Assembly (NCBI RefSeq): GCF_031753505.1
Contig: NC_089682.1
Coordinates: 70,318,561 to 70,382,560 of the forward strand
DNA: 64,000 nt
From: Anomalospiza imberbis
Lineage: Eukaryota > Chordata > Aves > Passeriformes > Viduidae
Reading direction: 5' to 3'
This document shows, piece after piece, positions 62,668 to 64,000 of the stretch. The notes below the pieces were generated by a model. That model did not search any database. It worked only from the letters and a program-made list of their open reading frames with translations, and was not told where the DNA came from. How positions within the stretch are numbered: position 1 is the first letter of the stretch; the number at the start of each line of letters is the position of its first letter. The position numbers and the translations under genes were made by a program.

Positions 62668-63345
62668 ATGTGGGAACACTTGGGATTGGACAGAGTACTC
62701 CTGCTGCAGTCAGACAAGGGGATGAGATGTCCCTCACCCTGCTGCCCAGGCTGGGAGTGCAGCCCAGTTTGCCATTCCTCCTCACAGCTACAATGGCTGA
62801 CTCATGTGCAACTTGTTCTCTCTACAAAGCTGCAGCTTAGCCAGACTATGCCTGGCTGGGACTGTTCCATATTTTATTCTGTCATGGGGAACTCCTATGT
62901 CTTCATTGAACTTTGTGAGGTGCCTCTCAGCACATTTCTCCTTCTCCTGTATTCCTCTAAAGAGCAGGGAACAGTCCAGCATATCATATCTGCTCTTCCC
63001 AGTCTGGTGTTACCTCAAACCTTGCTGACCATGCTCTCTATATAATCATTCTGGTTATTAATGAAGATGTTAGACAGCATTAGCACCTCCATCAACTCTG
63101 CATGAGCACCACAAGGAACTTGTCATCAGTAACTGAACTCTGAACTGCTGACCACTGCTCTCTGGGTCTGCTGGTCTAGCCAGTGTCCCACTTGTAGTAA
63201 ACCCGTCCATTTAGTTTCTCTCTCATTTGGGTATGAACGAAAATTTGTGCTGAAAACCTTTGTGCTAAAATTCAGGCAAATTACGTCTATTTATTTTCCC
63301 TCATCCACAGAGCGAGCAGATTTCTCACCACAAAAGGATGTAAGG
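62668..63345 (-). mobile_element. Old CR1 LINE fragment (ORF2 reverse-transcriptase region)
   Basis: On the plus strand the sequence follows the reverse complement of CR1 ORF2 in order. The steps are GCTGACTCATGTGCAACTTG (about 62800), TTCATTGAACTTTGTGAGGT (about 62900), GGTTATTAATGAAGATGTTA near 63053, CCAGTGTCCCAC near 63180, and CATCCACAGAGCGAGCAGAT near 63303. It is heavily diverged with many indels and an AT-rich interruption at about 63200-63295, so no frame survives. It covers a more 5' part of ORF2 than the 32-kb copy. It is oriented like DLG2. Confidence 0.8.
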
Positions 63346-63919
63346 TTGGCAAGGTAAAATCCAAACATTTGTAAATATTTGTAAATTGACCTCCTTTTTT
63401 TTTAATCTGTCCTTCATGAGCCTTGACAAAATGTTCTGCAGGCCCAGACCATGGACACTCACCGCAATGCTTCCATTTGTTAGCTTCCTACCTAATCCTG
63501 ATCCCTGGGTTATCACTTGGTCCATCACCCCTTCCACAGGAAAAGTCTGAGCATTTAAAGCTGCTCCTTTGAATGATGTGGACCTTTCCTGACTGGCCCT
63601 GATACAGAGCCTGTAAAGAATTCATTTTCAAGCCAGTGTATCACTCAGGGTTCATTTCAACACTGTGCTTACTATATTCTTTTCTGATTGGAAAAACTAC
63701 ACTAAACTATCAAACTGATGATTTTCTGCAGCTGGGGCATTTATCCTCTCCAGACAGATGGGCATGAAAAAAATTCACAGTGCAATAGTTTCAGATGGAT
63801 ACAGTGACTTAAGCACTCACAACTAATATCATCAGTGCATTCACCTTCTCTGTTCCTCCTGTTCGTATCTGGGCATGAGATTCTGTGTGTGTGGGACAGT
63901 GCTTCTAGTTACAACTTCT
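63346..63919. other. Intronic DNA, no firm feature
   Basis: May continue the diverged CR1 at its left edge (63340-63540), but I cannot follow it confidently. There is no exon evidence apart from a chance GTGAGT on the minus strand near 63463. Confidence 0.4.
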
Positions 63920-63964
63920 AGGTTTTGGGTTGGTTTTTTTTTTTGGGGGGGGTTTGTGTGGTTT

Positions 63965-63996
<32 letters not shown>
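63920..63996 (+). repeat. T/G-rich low-complexity tract with 31-nt poly(T)
   Basis: GGTTTTGGG-type units, an 8-nt G run and a T run at 63966-63996 close the window. It resembles the tract at 25.5 kb in composition. Very long homopolymers are also prone to assembly error. Confidence 0.85.

Positions 63997-64000
<4 letters not shown>

Larger units (their letters stand above)
60707..64000 (-). other. DLG2: DLG2 intron upstream of the 54-nt exon (3' end, partial)
   Basis: This is the 3' part of the preceding intron, ending in the strong acceptor at 60707-60708. The stretch 60.7-62.66 kb shows nothing recognisable. Then follow an old antisense CR1 and a terminal T/G-rich tract. No upstream exon (the family would have an ...HISPLK-type or alternative segment) was found in these 3.3 kb. 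Confidence 0.85.

Noticed and set aside
63325..63537. Minus-strand frame ending at a GTGAGT, considered as an alternative DLG2 exon before ASPAP
   Set aside because: No matching acceptor or known N-terminal isoform sequence, and it overlaps diverged CR1-like sequence.
1..64000. CRISPR arrays, operons, insertion sequences and other prokaryotic systems
   Set aside because: The spliced DLG2 exons and avian retroelements establish a vertebrate nuclear locus; no regularly spaced repeats or operon-like gene runs are present.

Overview
This window is vertebrate DNA, almost certainly from a bird and probably a songbird (passerine). It is AT-rich and lacks long reading frames. Its recognisable repeats are CR1 LINE 3' ends with the avian ATTCTGTGAT-type tail, avian endogenous-retrovirus LTRs, and one SINE with a tRNA-Ile head and a CR1 tail, which is the structure of the songbird family TguSINE1. 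No bacterial operons, CRISPR arrays or functional RNA genes were found.

The whole window appears to lie inside one large minus-strand gene, DLG2 (PSD-93/chapsyn-110, a synaptic MAGUK scaffold). Two short in-phase exons show this. The exon at 60653-60706 (54 nt) encodes ASPAPIIVNTDTLDTIPY. The exon at 37567-37617 (51 nt) encodes VNGTEIEYEFEEITLER. Both have a consensus GTAAGT donor and an AG acceptor. Together they form the linker just before the first PDZ domain. The intron between them is 23,035 bp. The rest of the window is the 3' end of the upstream intron (60707-64000) and the 5' part of the downstream intron (1-37566). The next exon, encoding the start of PDZ1, was not seen.

Repeats by region: 1-13.2 kb is plain intron with small simple repeats and hairpins. 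13.2-14.1 kb is a CR1 reverse-transcriptase fragment. 25.4-25.6 kb has a short tandem duplication and a T/G-rich tract with a G-quadruplex motif. 27.04 kb is an internally deleted CR1 end. 27.97-29.35 kb is a complete 1,385-bp solo LTR with a perfect 5-bp target-site duplication. 32.3-32.9 kb is a second CR1. 33.2-33.4 kb is the tRNA-Ile/CR1 SINE. The 23-kb intron holds three CR1 end fragments, a GC-rich LTR-like block (47.4-48.4 kb), a minus-strand solo LTR (53.56-54.13 kb), a CR1-tailed insert with 12-bp flanking repeats (54.6-55.0 kb) and a plus-strand solo LTR of the same broad family (58.02-58.58 kb). The upstream intron carries an old antisense CR1 (62.67-63.35 kb), and the window ends in a T/G tract.

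No new multi-gene system is visible. The items most worth following up are the two DLG2 micro-exons, the complete solo LTR, the SINE as a lineage marker, the 12-bp-flanked insert, and two short minus-strand reading frames (30.3-30.6 kb and 35.2-35.4 kb) with protein-like composition that I could not identify.
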